A DNA stretch of 64,000 nucleotides from positions 59,214-123,213 of the forward strand of contig DASPIW010000030.1 in assembly GCA_035628915.1 (NCBI GenBank), written 5' to 3'. Origin of the DNA: JARBUG01 sp035628915. GTDB lineage: Bacteria; Bacillota; Sulfobacillia; Symbiobacteriales; Symbiobacteriaceae. Both the position numbers and the translations under genes were made by a program. Position 1 is the first letter of the stretch. The number at the start of each line of letters is the position of its first letter. A model generated the notes under the pieces. It was not told where the DNA came from and ran no database searches. It worked only from the letters and a program-made list of their open reading frames with translations. Below, piece after piece: positions 42,133-51,078 of the stretch.

Positions 42133-42693
42133 CTACTGCTCCATCTGCTTGGCCAGAAAACCAGCGGCGGTTTCAGCGAGCTTGATCTCGGTCTCGGTCA
42201 TCTGCGCGTCTGGTTCACGCGAACAGATGATCACCGCACCGATGGGATCGCCACCCGAAATGATGGGCGCTATCACATAGGCTGAGAAGCGGCTGTCGTC
42301 CTCATCGTCGCCGATGAGCGAACCGCGAGCCTTGTTGTCACCGGGCTTGTTCACGACGAGCGCCTTACGGTCTTCCATAACACGCTCTACAAGCGAGCCA
42401 ACCGCCTTGTTCAGGAATTCCTTCTTCGGCGCGCCAGCGACAGCTATGATGGTATCGCGGTCGGCAATCAGTGCAGTGTGCCCGATAGCCTCGTAGAGAG
42501 AGTCGGCGTACTCCTTTGCGAAGTCCCCCAGTTCCCCGATAGGCGAGTACTTTTTGAGGATCACTTCACCATCGCGATCGACGAAGATCTCCAGAGGGTC
42601 GCCTTCCCGGATCCGCAAAGTCCGGCGAATCTCCTTGGGGATGACAACCCGGCCAAGGTCGTCAATTCTCCTGACTATTCCCGTGGCCTTCAA
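42133..42693 (-). CDS. spoVT: stage V sporulation regulator SpoVT
   Basis: A 186-residue AbrB-family regulator. The N-terminal swapped-hairpin DNA-binding domain is KATGIVRRIDDLGRVVIPKE IRRTLRI. The C-terminal GAF-like domain includes GHTALIADRDTIIAVAG. SpoVT modulates sigma-G regulon genes in the forespore. The TTG start at 42693 is nine bases after GGAGG; the frame continues upstream to 42771 without conservation. Length is close to B. subtilis SpoVT (178). Confidence 0.96.
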   Translation of the reverse strand: MKATGIVRRIDDLGRVVIPKEIRRTLRIREGDPLEIFVDRDGEVILKKYSPIGELGDFAKEYADSLYEAIGHTALIADRDTIIAVAGAPKKEFLNKAVGSLVERVMEDRKALVVNKPGDNKARGSLIGDDEDDSRFSAYVIAPIISGGDPIGAVIICSREPDAQMTETEIKLAETAAGFLAKQMEQ

Positions 42694-42824
42694 GTACAAC
42701 CCTCCTCTTCTAGGCTGCGACTTCGGCTCGGTTGGTGATAGTATACGGCAGGGCTTACAACTTCTATTCATTTTTGCCAGCGCCGATTACTCGCACCGAT
42801 GCCGCCCGAACTAGATCTTTGTTG

Positions 42825-43772
42825 CTATCCGGCAGAACCGGGCCGCGTAATCTTCGCGCCCTTCTCCAGTTCGGACAGCCACTGCTGGTACTCACGCTCT
42901 TGCTTCTCGGACAGAACCCGATTGAGCACGTCGTCATGAACCTTCTCATACGACAGCAGCCCGGCCCCTTGCCGATCCTTCACCAGAATGATGTGCCAGC
43001 CGAACTCCGTCTGCACCGGGTCGCTGGTCCGGCCGGGATCCATGCCGAATGCGGCATCAGCAAACTCCTTGACCATGCTGTCGCGGGTGAAGTACCCAAG
43101 GTCGCCGCCCAGTCTGGCGCTGTCAGGGTCCACGCTGTACAGGCGGGCCAACTCAGCGAAATCACCGCCGGCCTTGGCCTTGGCGGCAATCTCCTGCGCC
43201 TTCCCCGCCTGATCCAGCGGCACCAGAATGTGCGCGGCCCGGATCACATCCTCCCTGTAGTTGTATAGCGTATCCTTCTTCTGCTCGTAATACGCGCGGA
43301 GTTCCTCGTCGGTCGTCTGCACTGCAGCCTTCTTCTTTTCCACCATGGCCTGCCCCACGAGGAAATCCTTCAGGAAAGCTGCGATTTGATCGTTCGTCAG
43401 CCCCAGTTCCGCAAGCTTCCGATTGACCTCATCCCGAGTCAGGTACTGCCGGTCCAGCGCGCCAAAGAAGCGCGCCATTTCGTTCTCGACCTGCTCGTCG
43501 GTGACCTTCACGCCTGCCTCCGCGGCCTGGTCGCGCAGAAGCAGGTCGCGCACCATCTGATCCAGGACTTGCTCCTTGCTGGCCGAACTGTCCATGGGCT
43601 TTTGGAAGAACAGCTCGAAGATCCTGAGCCGCGTGTTGAAGTCGTCCTTCGTGACAGGGCGGCCGTTTACGATAGCAAGCGTGTCCTCACTCAGCTTCGG
43701 CTGGCCGCAGCCGGACAGAACCACCGCGATGATTGCGGCCAAGAGGATCACAGCGACAGAACGCTTTGCCAA
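42825..43772 (-). CDS. prsA: PrsA/SurA-type foldase lipoprotein, parvulin peptidyl-prolyl isomerase
   Basis: A 315-residue extracytoplasmic foldase. The signal peptide ends in lipobox VLSGC. A SurA-like N-terminal chaperone region is followed by a parvulin domain (IRAAHILVPLDQAGKAQEIA, FAELARLYSVDPDSARLGGD, GYF..MVKEF, TEFGWHIILVKDR) and a C-terminal helix. It assists folding of exported proteins. The TTG start at 43772 has AGGAGG nine bases upstream. It lies between mfd and spoVT, as in several Firmicutes. Confidence 0.93.
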   Translation of the reverse strand: MAKRSVAVILLAAIIAVVLSGCGQPKLSEDTLAIVNGRPVTKDDFNTRLRIFELFFQKPMDSSASKEQVLDQMVRDLLLRDQAAEAGVKVTDEQVENEMARFFGALDRQYLTRDEVNRKLAELGLTNDQIAAFLKDFLVGQAMVEKKKAAVQTTDEELRAYYEQKKDTLYNYREDVIRAAHILVPLDQAGKAQEIAAKAKAGGDFAELARLYSVDPDSARLGGDLGYFTRDSMVKEFADAAFGMDPGRTSDPVQTEFGWHIILVKDRQGAGLLSYEKVHDDVLNRVLSEKQEREYQQWLSELEKGAKITRPGSAG

Positions 43773-43799
43773 TGTAGTCTACCTCCTCTGCTCGACAAG

Positions 43800-43824
43800 C
43801 AAAACCCGGCCAGAAAAGGCCGGG
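43800..43824 (-). terminator. terminator between mfd and prsA
   Basis: CCCGGCC (43805-43811) pairs with GGCCGGG (43818-43824); TTTTGC follows on the minus strand. It lies downstream of the mfd stop (43852) and upstream of the prsA start. Confidence 0.85.
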
Positions 43825-43851
43825 CTCACTTTTACGTTCTGTTCAATTTTA

Positions 43852-46800
43852 TCACCGGGCGACCTCCAGGGACAACGACTGCAAATTGGCAATCAACTCC
43901 CGCAGCACCCTTAGCAGGGAGCGCGGATCCAATTGTGCCACGTTGACGGAGAACTGGGCAACCTTGATGCCGCGCGGCACTGTAATGCGCCCCTTGAACT
44001 CCGGCTTGCGGTTCAGCAGGACCAGCCGCTCCAGCGGGACCTTGCCGGCGGCGCCGGGCAGGAACTTGACGGTCACGGAGTCTTTGAGCTGGCTGAGTGC
44101 CGTAATCCCCAGCGACCCACACTGCACTTTCAGCGCTGCGATGTCGAGGAGGTTCTTCACCGGGTCGGGCAGGGCGCCGAACCGGTCGACCAGTTCGGCA
44201 GCCACGTCCTCCACGTCTTCCAGGCTCCGGATGGCGATGATCCGCTTGTACGCATCGATCTTCTGGCGGGCGTCGGCGACGTACTGGTCGGAGATGAACG
44301 CATCCACCTGCAGTTCGATGGAGGGCTGAATCTCCTTGACCGGCGGCGCCTCGCCTTTTAGCTCACGCACCGCTTCCTCCAGCAGCTGCGTGTACAGGTC
44401 GAAGCCGACCGTTACGATAAAGCCGTGCTGTTCCGGGCCGAGAATGTTGCCGGCGCCCCGAATTTCGAGGTCGCGCATCGCGATCTTGAAACCGGCGCCC
44501 AACTCTGTGAAGTCCTTGATAGCGGAGAGCCGCTTCTCGGCGACTTCGGTCAGTACCTTGTCCCGCTTGTACAGGAAGTAGGCATAGGCCAGCCGGTTCG
44601 AACGTCCCACCCGCCCCCGCAGTTGGTAGAGCTGCGACAGGCCAAGGTGGTCGGCATCATCCACGATGATCGTGTTCACCTGCGGAATGTCGATGCCGTT
44701 TTCGATGATGGTGGTCGCTACCAGCACATCGTACTCGCCTTCCAGGAAATCGAGCACAATCTGCTCCAGCCGGTCCTCCTTCATCTGCCCGTGACCTACG
44801 GCAATGCGGGCTTCCGGCACCAACTGCTGAATGCGGGACGCCACCTTGTCGATATCCTGCACCCGGTTGTGCACGAAGAAGGTCTGCCCGCCCCGGGCCA
44901 GTTCGCGCCCGATGGCATCGCGGATCAGTTCCTCGTCGTACTCAGCCACAAACGTCTCCACCGGATACCGGTCTTCCGGCGGGCTGGTGATCACCGACAT
45001 GTCCCGCATGCCCACCATGGCCATGTGCAGGGTCCGGGGAATCGGCGTTGCCGACAGCGTCAGCACGTCGATGTTCGCCTTGAGCTGCTTGATGCGCTCC
45101 TTGTGCTGCACGCCGAAGCGCTGCTCCTCGTCGACGACCAGCAGGCCGAGGTCTTTGAACCGCACGTCTTCGCCCAGCAGCCGGTGGGTGCCCACCACCA
45201 CCTCGATGGTGCCGTCCGCCAGGCCTTTGAGCGTCTCGGCCTGCTCCTTGTTGCTCTTGAAGCGGTTGAGCACCGCCATGTTGATCGGGAAGCCCTCCAT
45301 GCGGCTCTTGCAGGTGGCGTAGTGCTGCTGCGCCAAAATGGTGGTCGGCACCAGAATGGCGACCTGCTTGCCGTCGGAAGCGGCCTTGAAAGCCGCCCGC
45401 AGGGCGACTTCGGTCTTGCCGTAGCCCACGTCGCCGAGGAGCAGGCGGTCCATAGCCTGGGGCGTCTCCATGTTCTGCTTGATCTCTTCCACGGCCTTGA
45501 GCTGGTCGGGCGTCTCCTCGTAGGGGAACGCTTCCTCGAACTCCTTCTGCCAGACCGTGTCGGGCGGGAACTTGTAGCCCGGGGTCGCCTCGCGAATGGC
45601 GGCCAGGCGCAGCAGCTCAGCGGCCATTTCCCTAATCGATTCCTTGACTCGATTCTTGACCTTGGCCCACTCGGTGCCGCCCAGCTTATTCAGGCGGGGT
45701 TCGTGGCCCTCCGATCCCACGTACTTTTGAATCTGATCGACCTGCTCGGTGGGGATCTTGAGGCGGTCCGTGCCTTCGTACTTGATCACCAGATAGTCCC
45801 GGGTGGCGCCCAGAATCGTCTCGGACTGGACGCCCATGTATTTGCCGATGCCGTGCGTGGCATGCACAACATAATCGCCGATCTTCAGGTCCTGGTAGCT
45901 GATGACCCGGGCGACCTCCCGGCTGGACGGCCCGGCCCCGGAACTGGTCTGTCCCGCCGGACCGGCCAGGGCCCGCCGGCGCTTTTTGACGCGGCCGAAG
46001 ACTTCCCCGTCGCTTACGAGCACGACGCGGAGCCCGGGCCACTGGAACCCACCTTCCAGGGAGCCGACGCCGACCCAGGCGGCGCCGGGCAAGGGTGCGG
46101 GAACGATGGTGCCGGCGCCCGCCCCGCTTTCAATGTCGGCATCGCGCATGAGGTCGCGCAGGCGCTGCTGGCGGTCAGGCGTGGCGGTCATCACGACAAT
46201 GCGGTAATGCTGCTTGCGCCAGCGCTGGAGTTCTTCATGGAAAAGCGGCCACTGGCCATGGAACTCCTGCATGGGGGTAGCGGATATGCCCACTTCGTTC
46301 TGGGGGTGAATCCCCGGCACACCCCGTCCCAGGGCGCTAAAGTGAATGGCAGTGTGCTGGCGGAAGCGCTGGAACAGCTCCATAAAGCCCAGGTAGAGCC
46401 CCAGCTGGCCGGGCAGCAGACCGCCTTTCTCCATCATGGTCGTCTGGCGGTCGGCGTCGCGCAGTTCCGTTTCCGCACTGGCGTCCTTGATACGCGCCGG
46501 CTCGTCGACCAGTACGAGCAGCCGGCCGTGGAAGTAGTCCATCAGCGTCTCGAGGTGGTCGTAGAAGAAGTTGGCGTACTGCTCGAGCCCCTCGAAGTAA
46601 ATGCCTTCCTCGAGCTTGGCCAGGTGGTTCTCCACCCGCTCCTGGAGCTTGGCGGAAGCATCTCCGGCGTCAAAGACAGCCTTGGGCACGGCCTTCTTGC
46701 CCCGGCCCCTGGTGGGTTTTCCTTCCTCCTCCGCCAGGTCGGGTGCCTCCGCGGCGGCCTGCTTCGCCCGCAGGCGGCGCAGCCGTGCGACCGTCTGGTC

Positions 46801-47547
46801 CAGGTCGTGCCGAATCCGCTCGGCGGCGGGTGTCAGGTCCCCGGGCGGCAGAATGAACTCCCGGGCCGGCCCGATGGATACCTGCTCAATCTTGTCGATC
46901 GTGCGCTGACTGGCCGGGTCAAACTGCCGGATCTCATCGACCTCATCGCCCCAGAAGGCGATGCGGAGCGGGTAGTCCAGCGACAGGGGGAAGATGTCGA
47001 CGATTTCGCCCCGGACGGCAATGTGGCCCTTGCTCTCCACCATGTCCACCCGCTCGTACCCCTGCCGCACGAGCCGGGCCACGAGGGCGTCACGGCCCAG
47101 GGCAACGCCGGGCTTGAGCGTGAGCAGGGCGCCGGCGAAGACGTCGCGCGGGGTCAGTGACCGGTACAGGGCCGCCGCGGGCGCGACGACAATGGGCGTC
47201 TCGCCCCGGGCGAGCCGCTCCAACACGTATAGCCGTTGCCCAACCACTTCCGGGGAGTGGGCAACGACCTCGAATGGCATGTATTCCATGGGCGGAAACG
47301 AGACCACGTCGGCGTCGGGCAGCCAGGTGGTCAGATCTTCCCGAATTCGCTCGGCCTGCTGAACCGAATTGGTAACAACCAGGCATGGCCGCCCCGTCTG
47401 CCTATGCAGTGCGGCCATGACGAATGTCTTGAGGGAGGCCGACACGCCATAGACCATCTGGTCCGGAAAGCCGCGTTTAATGCCATCCAGTAGCGATGTG
47501 AATTCCGGGGCACCTGTAAGCAGCGAAATCAAGCTTTCCGCAGGCAT
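43852..47547 (-). CDS. mfd: transcription-repair coupling factor Mfd
   Basis: A 1231-residue Mfd. It comprises the UvrB-like N-terminal region (FPDQMVYGVSASLKTFVMAA), the RNA-polymerase interaction domain (GDYVVHATHGIGKYMGV) and the RecG-like translocase with LLLGDVGYGKTEVALRAAFK and VVDEEQRFGVQHKE. IPRTLHMAMVGMRDMSVI and QLRGRVGRSNRLAYAYF follow, then the C-terminal TRCF domain. It displaces stalled RNA polymerase and recruits UvrA. A Lys/Arg-rich linker near residue 275 is longer than usual. ATG at 47547 follows AGGAGG. Confidence 0.98.
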   Translation of the reverse strand: MPAESLISLLTGAPEFTSLLDGIKRGFPDQMVYGVSASLKTFVMAALHRQTGRPCLVVTNSVQQAERIREDLTTWLPDADVVSFPPMEYMPFEVVAHSPEVVGQRLYVLERLARGETPIVVAPAAALYRSLTPRDVFAGALLTLKPGVALGRDALVARLVRQGYERVDMVESKGHIAVRGEIVDIFPLSLDYPLRIAFWGDEVDEIRQFDPASQRTIDKIEQVSIGPAREFILPPGDLTPAAERIRHDLDQTVARLRRLRAKQAAAEAPDLAEEEGKPTRGRGKKAVPKAVFDAGDASAKLQERVENHLAKLEEGIYFEGLEQYANFFYDHLETLMDYFHGRLLVLVDEPARIKDASAETELRDADRQTTMMEKGGLLPGQLGLYLGFMELFQRFRQHTAIHFSALGRGVPGIHPQNEVGISATPMQEFHGQWPLFHEELQRWRKQHYRIVVMTATPDRQQRLRDLMRDADIESGAGAGTIVPAPLPGAAWVGVGSLEGGFQWPGLRVVLVSDGEVFGRVKKRRRALAGPAGQTSSGAGPSSREVARVISYQDLKIGDYVVHATHGIGKYMGVQSETILGATRDYLVIKYEGTDRLKIPTEQVDQIQKYVGSEGHEPRLNKLGGTEWAKVKNRVKESIREMAAELLRLAAIREATPGYKFPPDTVWQKEFEEAFPYEETPDQLKAVEEIKQNMETPQAMDRLLLGDVGYGKTEVALRAAFKAASDGKQVAILVPTTILAQQHYATCKSRMEGFPINMAVLNRFKSNKEQAETLKGLADGTIEVVVGTHRLLGEDVRFKDLGLLVVDEEQRFGVQHKERIKQLKANIDVLTLSATPIPRTLHMAMVGMRDMSVITSPPEDRYPVETFVAEYDEELIRDAIGRELARGGQTFFVHNRVQDIDKVASRIQQLVPEARIAVGHGQMKEDRLEQIVLDFLEGEYDVLVATTIIENGIDIPQVNTIIVDDADHLGLSQLYQLRGRVGRSNRLAYAYFLYKRDKVLTEVAEKRLSAIKDFTELGAGFKIAMRDLEIRGAGNILGPEQHGFIVTVGFDLYTQLLEEAVRELKGEAPPVKEIQPSIELQVDAFISDQYVADARQKIDAYKRIIAIRSLEDVEDVAAELVDRFGALPDPVKNLLDIAALKVQCGSLGITALSQLKDSVTVKFLPGAAGKVPLERLVLLNRKPEFKGRITVPRGIKVAQFSVNVAQLDPRSLLRVLRELIANLQSLSLEVAR

Positions 47548-47663
47548 CCGCTGAGCCTCCTGTCGGGAAACAGCGCAAAGGGCTCTAGCCCCGTGACAGG
47601 GGGGCTACAGCCCGCACCACTCATGGCCAATTGGCATGTGTTGGCAAATATGCATCTGGGCTC

Positions 47664-47693
47664 ATTATACCGACCGCGATCCGGCATGGTCAA
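47664..47693 (-). promoter_or_regulatory. sigma-A promoter of mfd
   Basis: On the minus strand TTGACC (47693-47688), an 18-base spacer and TATAAT (47669-47664) lie about 117 bases upstream of the mfd start. Confidence 0.8.
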
Positions 47694-47763
47694 CATCCCC
47701 CCAGCCGGGTTGTGCGCCGCCTGTGGCTATACTGTATCTCATATGTCGCATGGACGCGTCACA

Positions 47764-48186
47764 TCACCGCCGGGCGTGGACACCGGCGCCCAGCGTAGGC
47801 AGCACCAGATAGACGATTGCTGCGTTATAGCCCGTGTGCAGAAGGCCCGCGGCGATGTAGGCCCACCACCAGCTGCCGAACGTGTCGGCGACGAGCATCG
47901 CCACGCTGCCAAACAGTCCGTGGCCGGCGAAGGTCAGTACACCGAGGAAGAAGGCGTCGTTCTGCCCCCGCCAGATGTCGTAGGCAAATTCCAGGGCGCC
48001 GAACAGCAGGTGGAGGAAGAGCATGGGCGTGTCCGGCAGCGTCGCCACAGCCGCCAGTTTGGCAGCCTCTTCCCACCAGGGGACCAGCGTGACGGCGGCC
48101 CGCCCGCCCAGGGTCCGGTACAGGGTGCGGTTGCCCAGGTACGCCGCAGCGGCGGCACACAGGCTCAGGAAGAGAAGCTTTGTCAT
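47764..48186 (-). CDS. small PrsW-like membrane protein
   Basis: A 140-residue protein with about four membrane helices. Conserved-looking polar residues inside helices are WWEEAAKLAAVATL, FGALEFAYDI, FAGHGLFGSVAML and LLHTGYNAAIVYL. The EExxK, ExxxD and two His motifs resemble PrsW-type intramembrane proteases. However, the protein is shorter than that family and its N-terminus (MTKLLFLSLCAAAAAYLGN) has a weak ribosome binding site. The call is tentative. It sits between mfd and a decayed GATE-domain gene. Confidence 0.55.
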   Translation of the reverse strand: MTKLLFLSLCAAAAAYLGNRTLYRTLGGRAAVTLVPWWEEAAKLAAVATLPDTPMLFLHLLFGALEFAYDIWRGQNDAFFLGVLTFAGHGLFGSVAMLVADTFGSWWWAYIAAGLLHTGYNAAIVYLVLPTLGAGVHARR

Positions 48187-48229
48187 GGTAGAGAGTGTAC
48201 CCAAAAAACGCAGCGGGGCACGGGAAGAC

Positions 48230-48552
48230 TCAGGCTTTCTTGAGCAGCACTGAACTCGTACCGAACGCGAAGAGGAAGCCTGCAAGAGCACGTACAGTGA
48301 CCAGCAGGGCGCCGCTGGTCCCGGCGGCGGCCAGGAGGATGGTCTCCTCAATTACGGCGTGGCAGATGCCCACGAATACGCAGGTGACCGTCAGTTCTGC
48401 CCGGCTGAGCATTCCTTCTTCCCCGACCTGCAGAATGACCCCGGAGCCGTACGTCACCCCGACGGCCAACCCGGCCGCGACGGGCAGCCCCGCATCGTCC
48501 CACCTTGAGCCCCGACACGGTCCCCTTGGTCAGCGAAGCGCGCAGCTTGCAT
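48230..48552 (-). pseudogene. nucleoside-recognition (GATE) domain protein remnant
   Basis: The last about 80 residues (LAVGVTYGSGVILQ, LTVTCVFVGICHAVIEETIL, LAAAGTSGALLVTVRALAGF) are the C-terminal half of a GATE-domain membrane protein, a family linked to spore maturation and nucleoside transport. Upstream, a piece reading LRASLTKGTVSGLKVG in another frame resembles the N-terminus. The intervening membrane region is missing, so an internal deletion plus frameshift is likely. A plausible original start is near 48552, with GGGGAGG ahead of it. Confidence 0.65.
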
Positions 48553-48632
48553 GGCAGGGCCTCCCCTACTCGGCGCTGACGCGCAATTTACGGGTGCCGT
48601 GCGGCCTCGCCGCTGCGCGGCGCCGCACTAGA

Positions 48633-49202
48633 CTAGCCGTTAAACTTGGTCCCCGCTTTCAGCGGCCCTTCGGTCAAGAAGGCCTCAATCGCCTCCACCG
48701 CCCTGGGAATCACCTGTGCGACGGTAGCCGCATCGTCGGGCTTGAACGGCGCCAGGACCCAATCGGGCACCTCCCAGCCGGGGTCGGGGCGCCCAATGCC
48801 AATGCGCAGCCGGGGAAACTCCTGCGACCCGAGTTCCTGAATCGTCGACTTCATGCCGTTATGGCCGCCGGCACTCCCCTTCTCCCTAATGCGGAGCTTG
48901 CCCGGCGGCAGATCCAGGTCGTCGTACAGCACCAGCAAATCGGCGGGGGCAATCTTGTAGAAATGGACGGCAGGCGCCACGGCCCGGCCGCTCAGGTTCA
49001 TGTACGTCATGGGTTTGAGGAGAATCACCTTCTCGGCGGCGTCGCCCCAGCGCATCTCCCCGTATACCCCGTGAAACCCGTTCCGGTCAATGGCAACGCC
49101 GTGCTTGCGGGCGAAGGCGTCCAGCGCCATCCAGCCCACGTTGTGGCGAGTGGCGGCGTACTTTGCTCCGGGATTTCCAAGACCCACGATCAATTTCGGC
49201 AT
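48633..49202 (-). CDS. pth: peptidyl-tRNA hydrolase
   Basis: A 189-residue Pth. The catalytic region LIVGLGNPGAKYAATRHNVG contains the essential His; KPMTYMNLSGRAV, VLYDDLDLPPGKLRIREKGS and AGGHNGMKSTIQELGS complete the signature. It releases peptides from peptidyl-tRNA. ATG at 49202. It follows ctc/rplY, the conserved order, separated by a terminator. Confidence 0.97.
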   Translation of the reverse strand: MPKLIVGLGNPGAKYAATRHNVGWMALDAFARKHGVAIDRNGFHGVYGEMRWGDAAEKVILLKPMTYMNLSGRAVAPAVHFYKIAPADLLVLYDDLDLPPGKLRIREKGSAGGHNGMKSTIQELGSQEFPRLRIGIGRPDPGWEVPDWVLAPFKPDDAATVAQVIPRAVEAIEAFLTEGPLKAGTKFNG

Positions 49203-49261
49203 GGCCGCTTCTCAACTCCGGCAGATGATTAACATCCTTTACTTTACCACATGCACTGCCG

Positions 49262-49302
49262 GGCAGAAAACAAGCAGGCCGCCAGTGGGCTGGCGACCTG
49301 CT
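49262..49302 (-). terminator. terminator of ctc/rplY
   Basis: GCAGG and GCCAG pair stepwise with CTGGC and CCTGC around a four-base loop (49273-49302, two internal mismatches). TTGTTTTC follows on the minus strand. Confidence 0.75.
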
Positions 49303-49312
49303 GTCTTTTCAA

Positions 49313-49906
49313 CTATGCGCCGGCGGTGGTCACGTCGGCGGTGCCTTCGCCGGGGATTATGGTGGCAAGCGGTGCGTCGATGTTCAGCACGACTACATCG
49401 GGAGCAAGCATGATGCGGGCGCCGTTCGGCGCCGTCAGGTCTGCCACAGAAATGTGGTCGCCTTCTTCGTAGGCGGCCAGATTGACCGTGACGGCCGAGG
49501 GAATGTGGTCGGGCTCGCATTCGACTTCCACTTCGTGAATCTGATGGGTCATAATCAGCCCACGCTTGGTAATCTGATCTTCCCCAAAGAAGCGGATGGG
49601 GACGCGGACCCGTACTTTCCGGCCTTTGGCCGGCTGCATAAAGTCGACGTGGATATAGTCACGGAACTTCTGATCAATCTGGATCTCCTTAATCAGCACC
49701 GTGTGCAGTTCGTCCAGGCCTTCCAGGCGAATCAGCTGGTTCCGGGCGCCCGTCTTCAGAGCATCACGCAGGGCGACGCCTGGTACGCTAATCGGGGTGG
49801 GCTCCACCCCCTGGCCGTAGATCACAGCGGGCACGAACCCCCGCCGGCGGGCATCGTTGCGGGCGCTCTTGGTCCGCCCCCGGGGTTCGCAAGACAAAGT
49901 CACCAA
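49313..49906 (-). CDS. rplY: 50S ribosomal protein L25 / general stress protein Ctc
   Basis: A 197-residue long-form L25 (Ctc). The N-terminal 5S-rRNA-binding domain (SARNDARRRGFVPAVIYGQG, HVDFMQPAKGRKV) is followed by the C-terminal TL5-type beta domain. It binds 5S rRNA and is induced by stress in Bacillus. The TTG start at 49906 follows AAGGAGG by 11 bases. An imperfect hairpin (about 49985-50013) lies between prs and this gene. Confidence 0.95.
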   Translation of the reverse strand: MVTLSCEPRGRTKSARNDARRRGFVPAVIYGQGVEPTPISVPGVALRDALKTGARNQLIRLEGLDELHTVLIKEIQIDQKFRDYIHVDFMQPAKGRKVRVRVPIRFFGEDQITKRGLIMTHQIHEVEVECEPDHIPSAVTVNLAAYEEGDHISVADLTAPNGARIMLAPDVVVLNIDAPLATIIPGEGTADVTTAGA

Positions 49907-50084
49907 CGCAATCCGGACCTCCTTGAACGGCCCGACGTGGGGCGCGGGCCTTTGCCCTCAGTCTTCCCCATTGCCAGGGGGATTAGACCAACCCCTGGGT
50001 TAAGGGCTGGTCTGAGAGTTTCCCGGGCAGGGACAGCCCGTATTCAAAGGCCCTTATGCGCCCTGTGCGTTGGAGGCTCGTCCG

Positions 50085-51062
50085 TCAGTCCTCGCTTGTA
50101 AGCTTAGGTTCCTCATCAAATATCTTCGAGACGCTGAGGTCTTCGTGGATGCGAATCATCGCCTTGGCCATCACCGGGGCGACGGAGACGATCTTCAGGC
50201 GGTCGCCAAGAAGTTCTTTCTTGACCGGGATGGTATCGGTCACTACGATCTCTCGGAAGGGGCTCTCGGCCAGGCGCACGTACGCCTCGCCGCTAAAGAC
50301 GGGATGCGTGCAGGCGGCATAGACTTCCGTCGCGCCGAACTTCAGCAGCGCGTTGGCGCCCTGGACAATCGTGCCCGCCGTGTCGATCAGGTCGTCGATC
50401 ATGATCGCCTGCTTGCCCTTCACTTCGCCGATGATGTTCATCACTTCAACGGCATTCGGCTCGGGCCGACGCTTGTCGATGATGGCGAGGCCAACACCCA
50501 GCCGCTCGGCCAGCTCACGGGCCCGGGGCACGCCGCCGCTGTCCGGCGAGACTACGATGGCGTTCTGCAGATCCTTCTTCCGAAAGTACTCGGCCAGAAT
50601 CGGACCAGCCTGCAGATGGTCGACCGGTGTGTCAAAGAAGCCCATAATCTGCGCTGCATGCAGGTCGATCGTCAAAAGGCGCCGGAAGCCGGCCGTGGTG
50701 ATCAGGTTGGCCACGAGCTTGGCCGTGATCGGTTCCCGGCCCCGCGCTTTGCGGTCCTGCCGGGCGTACATGTAATGGGGGACGACGGCCGTAATGCGGC
50801 GAGCGCTGGCCCGGCGCAGCGCGTCACCGATAATCAGCAGCTCCATCAGATTCTCGTTGACCGGATCGACGCCGGACTGGAGCACGTAGCAGTCCGCTCC
50901 GCGTACGCTTTCGTTAATGTCCACCCTGATCTCGCCGTTGGAGAACCGTGAAACGTTCATGTCTCCAAGGCTGATCCCCATGTGCTCGACAATGGCCTTA
51001 GCCAGGGGAAGGTTTGACCTGCCAGAGAAGATCTTCAGCTTCCGATCCGGATAGGGTACCAC
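50085..51062 (-). CDS. prs: ribose-phosphate pyrophosphokinase
   Basis: A 325-residue PRPP synthetase. KIFSGRSNLPLAKAIVEHMG, the ATP/Mg segment VVPHYMYARQDRKARGREPI, LLTIDLHAAQIMGFFD and the PRPP loop IMIDDLIDTAGTIVQGANAL are diagnostic. It makes PRPP for purine, pyrimidine, His and Trp synthesis. GTG start at 51062. It follows glmU closely and is probably cotranscribed with it. Confidence 0.98.
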   Translation of the reverse strand: MVPYPDRKLKIFSGRSNLPLAKAIVEHMGISLGDMNVSRFSNGEIRVDINESVRGADCYVLQSGVDPVNENLMELLIIGDALRRASARRITAVVPHYMYARQDRKARGREPITAKLVANLITTAGFRRLLTIDLHAAQIMGFFDTPVDHLQAGPILAEYFRKKDLQNAIVVSPDSGGVPRARELAERLGVGLAIIDKRRPEPNAVEVMNIIGEVKGKQAIMIDDLIDTAGTIVQGANALLKFGATEVYAACTHPVFSGEAYVRLAESPFREIVVTDTIPVKKELLGDRLKIVSVAPVMAKAMIRIHEDLSVSKIFDEEPKLTSED

Positions 51063-51078
51063 CCTCAGACGCCCTCCC

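Noticed and set aside
44425..47160. 911-codon plus-strand frame opposite mfd
   Set aside because: Low-complexity antisense artefact of a GC-rich gene; mfd is unambiguous on the other strand.
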